From positions 1-7,515 of the forward strand of contig DASVBJ010000091.1 of assembly GCA_036375895.1 (NCBI GenBank): a stretch of 7,515 bases of DNA, in the 5' to 3' direction. The stretch comes from DASVBJ01 sp036375895 (GTDB lineage: Bacteria; Actinomycetota; Actinomycetes; JACCUZ01). The notes under the pieces were generated by a model that worked only from the letters and a program-made list of their open reading frames with translations, ran no database searches and was not told the DNA's origin. The first letter of the stretch is position 1. The number at the start of each line of letters is the position of its first letter. Shown here one piece after another: positions 5,904 through 7,515 of the stretch. A program made the position numbers and the translations under genes.

Positions 5904-6749
5904 TCATGACACCGGCGCCTGCGGGCCCTCGGGCCGGTCCATGCGACCGGCGAGCATGGTGTCGACGAAGGCGCCGACCTCGTCGTCGGGCAGTCGACGG
6001 AACCCGTCGACGGTGACGGTCGCCACCACCGGGAAGATGCGCCGGGTGACGTCCGGGCCGCCGGTGGCGGAGTCCTCGTCCGCTGCGTCGTAGAGCGCCT
6101 GGACGGCGCAGGTCACGGCGTCGTCACCGGAGAGGCCCTCGTGCCAGAGCTTCTTGAGGGCGCCGCGGGCGAACATCGAGCCGGAGCCGACCGAGTAGAA
6201 CTTGTGCTCCTCGTAGCGGCCGCCGGTGACGTCGTAGCTGAAGATGCGGCCCTGCTCGCTCTCGAGGTCGTAGCCGGCGAAGAGCGGGACGACCGCGAGA
6301 CCCTGCATGGCCATGCCGAGGTTGCCGCGGATCATCATCGCCAGGCGGTTGGCCTTGCCCTCGAGGGAGAGCGTCGTGCCCTCGATCTTCTCGTAGTGCT
6401 CGAGCTCGACCTGGAACAGCCGCACGATCTCGATGGCCAGCCCGGCGGTGCCGGCGATGCCGACGCAGGAGTAGTCGTCAGCGTGGAAGACCTTCTCGAT
6501 GTCGCGCTGGGCGATGTAGTTGCCCATGGTGGCCCGCCGGTCGCCGGCCATCACCACGCCGCCGGGGAAGGTCAGCGCAACGATCGTCGTGCCGTGCGGC
6601 GCCTCGGTCGTCAGTGCGGTGACCGGTGGCGTGCGTCGGCCGGGAAGGAGCTCAGGCGCGTGGTGGCCGAGGAAGTCGGCGAAGGACGAGCTGCCCGGGG
6701 TGAGGAAGGCAGCCGGAAGACGCCCGGTGCCAGCTGGGTCGGTTGCCAC
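5904..6749 (-). CDS. prcB: 20S proteasome beta subunit PrcB (precursor)
   Basis: Catalytic subunit of the 20S core, a 281-residue precursor. A 53-residue propeptide containing the conserved GRLPAAFLTPGSSSFADFL and APELLPG ends in His-Gly. Self-cleavage there exposes Thr54 as the N-terminal nucleophile (HG|TTIVALTFPGGVVMAGDRR). Counting from that Thr, Asp17 and Lys33 of the catalytic triad are present (precursor Asp70 and Lys86). Later conserved blocks include GIAGTAGLA, RGNLGMAMQGLAVVPLFAGYD, GSGSMFARGALKKL and ALYDAADEDSATGGPD. The GTG at 6749 was chosen from the propeptide start and the upstream GAAGGAG. The reading frame stays open to 6836, but that extension has no propeptide character. 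The propeptide region overlaps, in another frame, the end of the endonuclease remnant. The protein resembles Streptomyces PrcB more than the mycobacterial one. Confidence 0.97.
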   Translation of the reverse strand: MATDPAGTGRLPAAFLTPGSSSFADFLGHHAPELLPGRRTPPVTALTTEAPHGTTIVALTFPGGVVMAGDRRATMGNYIAQRDIEKVFHADDYSCVGIAGTAGLAIEIVRLFQVELEHYEKIEGTTLSLEGKANRLAMMIRGNLGMAMQGLAVVPLFAGYDLESEQGRIFSYDVTGGRYEEHKFYSVGSGSMFARGALKKLWHEGLSGDDAVTCAVQALYDAADEDSATGGPDVTRRIFPVVATVTVDGFRRLPDDEVGAFVDTMLAGRMDRPEGPQAPVS

Positions 6750-6987
6750 ACATCTCCTTCCACGTACGCCGCGGCGCGGCGCAGCGAGTTCGCGTCGTCC
6801 TCGAGCTGACCGAGCCCGCCGTTGCAGTTGAGGCACACTACTGCCCGGACCCCGCCGGTCACGTGACCGTGGTCGACCTGGGCAGTCTCGAGGGTCAGGG
6901 CGCGAAGGCAGCAGGGCGAGACGCGTTGCGTCCGAACGCGGACTCGGGCTTCTCCTGGCCGCATCCCGGGCCGGCTTTCCGGATCAC
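6611..6987 (-). pseudogene. Endonuclease VII-like (HNH) gene remnant between pup and prcB
   Basis: Two pieces of one endonuclease VII-type gene lie in different frames. From a GTG at 6987, in a GTGA overlap with the pup stop, one frame reads CGQEKPESAFGRNASRP, the usual N-terminal start of this family, then stops at 6895. Another frame carries QVDHGHVTGGVRAVVC, then LNCNGGLGQLEDD, LRRAAAYVEGD and APGVFRLPSSP, the HNH/zinc core and C-terminus, and runs to 6611. Only ~29 codons separate the CGQEK Cys from the VDH motif, fewer than in family members I recall, and the second CxxC zinc pair and middle helices are missing. This indicates a deletion plus frameshift. A single-frame reading from GTG 6991 (126 residues) is possible but lacks the N-terminal motif. 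Family genes often occupy this spot in actinobacteria. The 3' 139 nt overlap prcB. Confidence 0.75.
6754..6760 (-). promoter_or_regulatory. Ribosome binding site of prcB
   Basis: GAAGGAG on the minus strand ends 4 nt before the GTG at 6749. The ATG at 6753-6751 between them is out of frame with prcB. The site lies inside the endonuclease remnant's reading frame. Confidence 0.6.
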
Positions 6988-7193
6988 TCACCCCCCTTTT
7001 GTATGAACCCCCGGACGAACTCCTCGCTGTTCTCCTCCAGGGCCTCGTCGATCTCGTCGAGGATCGCGTCGATGTCCTCGTCGAGCTTCTCCTTGCGCTC
7101 CGCGACGTCGGTCGCGTCCTGGGCATCGACCTCCTCGACCTCTTCGGTGGTCTTCGACGCGCGCTTCTGGCCGCCGGTGTCCTTGGTCGCCAT
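6984..7193 (-). CDS. pup: Prokaryotic ubiquitin-like protein Pup
   Basis: A 69-residue, highly charged and mostly disordered tag protein that PafA attaches to lysines of proteins bound for the proteasome. The N-terminus ATKDTGGQKRASKTTEE and the helical C-terminal half (LDEDIDAILDEIDEALEEN, then FVRGFIQKGGE) are typical. The tail is Gly-Gly-Glu, so the conjugating glutamate is encoded directly and deamidation of a terminal Gln, needed in Mycobacterium, is not required. The ATG at 7193 has GGAGG 10 nt upstream. The last codons use ATA and CAA, rare in high-GC genomes, next to an A4G6 run. It is the first gene of the proteasome operon; its stop overlaps the endonuclease remnant. Confidence 0.98.
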   Translation of the reverse strand: MATKDTGGQKRASKTTEEVEEVDAQDATDVAERKEKLDEDIDAILDEIDEALEENSEEFVRGFIQKGGE

Positions 7194-7203
7194 CAGGGTC
7201 CAA

Positions 7204-7208
7204 CCTCC
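7204..7208 (-). promoter_or_regulatory. Ribosome binding site of pup
   Basis: GGAGG on the minus strand, 10 nt before the pup ATG. A strong match with slightly long spacing. Confidence 0.6.
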
Positions 7209-7232
7209 GCGGAATGAGCTTGCTGCCTGGCT

Positions 7233-7259
7233 CCGACCTTAGTCGGCGGCACCGACCTT
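7233..7259. repeat. Inverted repeat and direct repeat in the pup promoter region
   Basis: CCGAC-CTTA-GTCGG (7233-7246) is a perfect 5-bp inverted repeat with a 4-nt centre. The 8-mer CCGACCTT occurs at 7233-7240 and again at 7252-7259, 19 bp apart (about two helical turns). Both lie at the likely pup promoter and could be a regulator site, or chance in GC-rich DNA. Confidence 0.35.
7236..7241 (-). promoter_or_regulatory. Candidate -10 element for the pup operon
   Basis: TAAGGT on the minus strand fits the actinobacterial TANNNT pattern and lies 42 nt before the pup ATG, leaving room for a short leader with the GGAGG site. No convincing -35 was seen at the expected distance. It overlaps the inverted repeat at 7233-7246. 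Confidence 0.35.
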
Positions 7260-7309
7260 CGCGGGGCTCCGAGCCGAAGCGTCCACCGGATGTCTCGCCC
7301 TCTCGGAGG

Positions 7310-7315
7310 TAGCCT
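7310..7315 (+). promoter_or_regulatory. Candidate leaderless -10 element for the rightmost gene
   Basis: TAGCCT fits TANNNT and occupies exactly -12 to -7 relative to the A of the ATG at 7322. That is the geometry of actinobacterial leaderless promoters, in which transcription starts at the start codon. A GGAGG at 7305-7309 could instead be a ribosome site, but at 12 nt it is rather far. Confidence 0.45.
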
Positions 7316-7321
7316 GCCCGC

Positions 7322-7515
7322 ATGGAGTGGCTCGTCGCGGCACTGGTCATGATGTCTTTCGCAGGGTGCGCGACCGTGGCGGTCGCGGTTCGGGTCATCC
7401 GTGCCGTACGCCGGCGCGCGCTGGCCCTGTCGGCCCGGGCCGGGCTCACCGCCCGGGCCTGCACCGCCGGCCCGGCCGGAGAGGTGGCGCGGCTGCGTCG
7501 CGACGTCCATCGCGC
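7322..7515 (+). CDS. Membrane-anchored protein of unknown function (3' truncated by window)
   Basis: The first ~64 residues of an unrecognised protein; the gene runs off the window. Residues ~3-24 form one hydrophobic segment, followed by an Arg-rich stop-transfer (VIRAVRRR) and an Ala/Arg-rich stretch, so the bulk is probably cytoplasmic with an N-terminal anchor. A Cys at residue 16 follows Phe-Ala-Gly, but no positive charge precedes the hydrophobic segment, so a lipoprotein is unlikely. It is divergent from pup, with 128 bp between starts. Confidence 0.6.
   Translation, partial: MEWLVAALVMMSFAGCATVAVAVRVIRAVRRRALALSARAGLTARACTAGPAGEVARLRRDVHR

Noticed and set aside
6750..6836. N-terminal extension of PrcB to an ATG at 6836
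   Set aside because: The extension is Arg-rich without propeptide features. The ribosome site and family length favour the GTG at 6749.
6743..7006. Plus-strand open frames opposite the pup-prcB junction
   Set aside because: No recognisable motif; the minus strand carries pup and the nuclease remnant motifs.
1..7515. CRISPR array, tRNA/rRNA genes, insertion sequences
   Set aside because: No regularly spaced repeats, tRNA-like clover leaves, transposase motifs or terminal repeats were seen.

Overview
The window is very GC-rich, densely packed DNA from an actinobacterium. The diagnostic evidence is a Pup-proteasome locus on the minus strand: pup, prcB and prcA, with a remnant of an endonuclease VII-like gene between pup and prcB. 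Pup ends in Gly-Gly-Glu and PrcB resembles Streptomyces/Frankia-type beta subunits. A genus cannot be fixed from this; a filamentous or Frankia/Geodermatophilus-like lineage is a guess.

Positions 1-3383 (plus strand) hold a tightly coupled redox operon. In order it encodes a small exported Ser/Gly-rich protein (start at the window edge), an ApbE-type FMN transferase without a signal peptide, a five-helix membrane protein with two His pairs (ferric-reductase-like di-heme fold), a NuoF-like flavin/Fe-S protein with one canonical cluster cysteine replaced by Ala, and a 68-residue ferredoxin of the CxxHxxC...CP class. Stops and starts overlap (TGATG, GTGA, GTGA) or lie 4 nt apart. The set reads as a route for electrons from a cytoplasmic nicotinamide donor, through flavin, Fe-S and membrane haem, to a flavinylated acceptor outside the membrane. 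No recognisable FMN_bind acceptor lies in the window; it may be just upstream.

Positions 3397-4344 (minus strand) encode a DUF2510 / PH-like / SHOCT protein. It is convergent with the redox operon, with only 13 bp between the two stop codons. Positions 4345-4472 are non-coding and carry short inverted repeats, one directly after the Nudix stop.

Positions 4473-7193 (minus strand, transcribed right to left) hold the proteasome operon: pup, a broken endonuclease VII-like gene, prcB, prcA and a Nudix hydrolase whose GTG start overlaps the prcA stop. Pup tags proteins, and PrcA/PrcB form the 20S core that degrades them. The ligase PafA and the depupylase Dop are not in the window. Positions 7194-7321 are a divergent promoter region. 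From 7322 a plus-strand membrane-anchored protein begins, apparently from a leaderless promoter, and runs off the end.

The observations most worth following are the redox operon with its altered NuoF-like cluster and ApbE metal motif, the decayed endonuclease gene whose tail is dual-coding with the prcB propeptide, the slippery A4G6 run at the codons for the Pup C-terminus, and the Nudix gene coupled to prcA.
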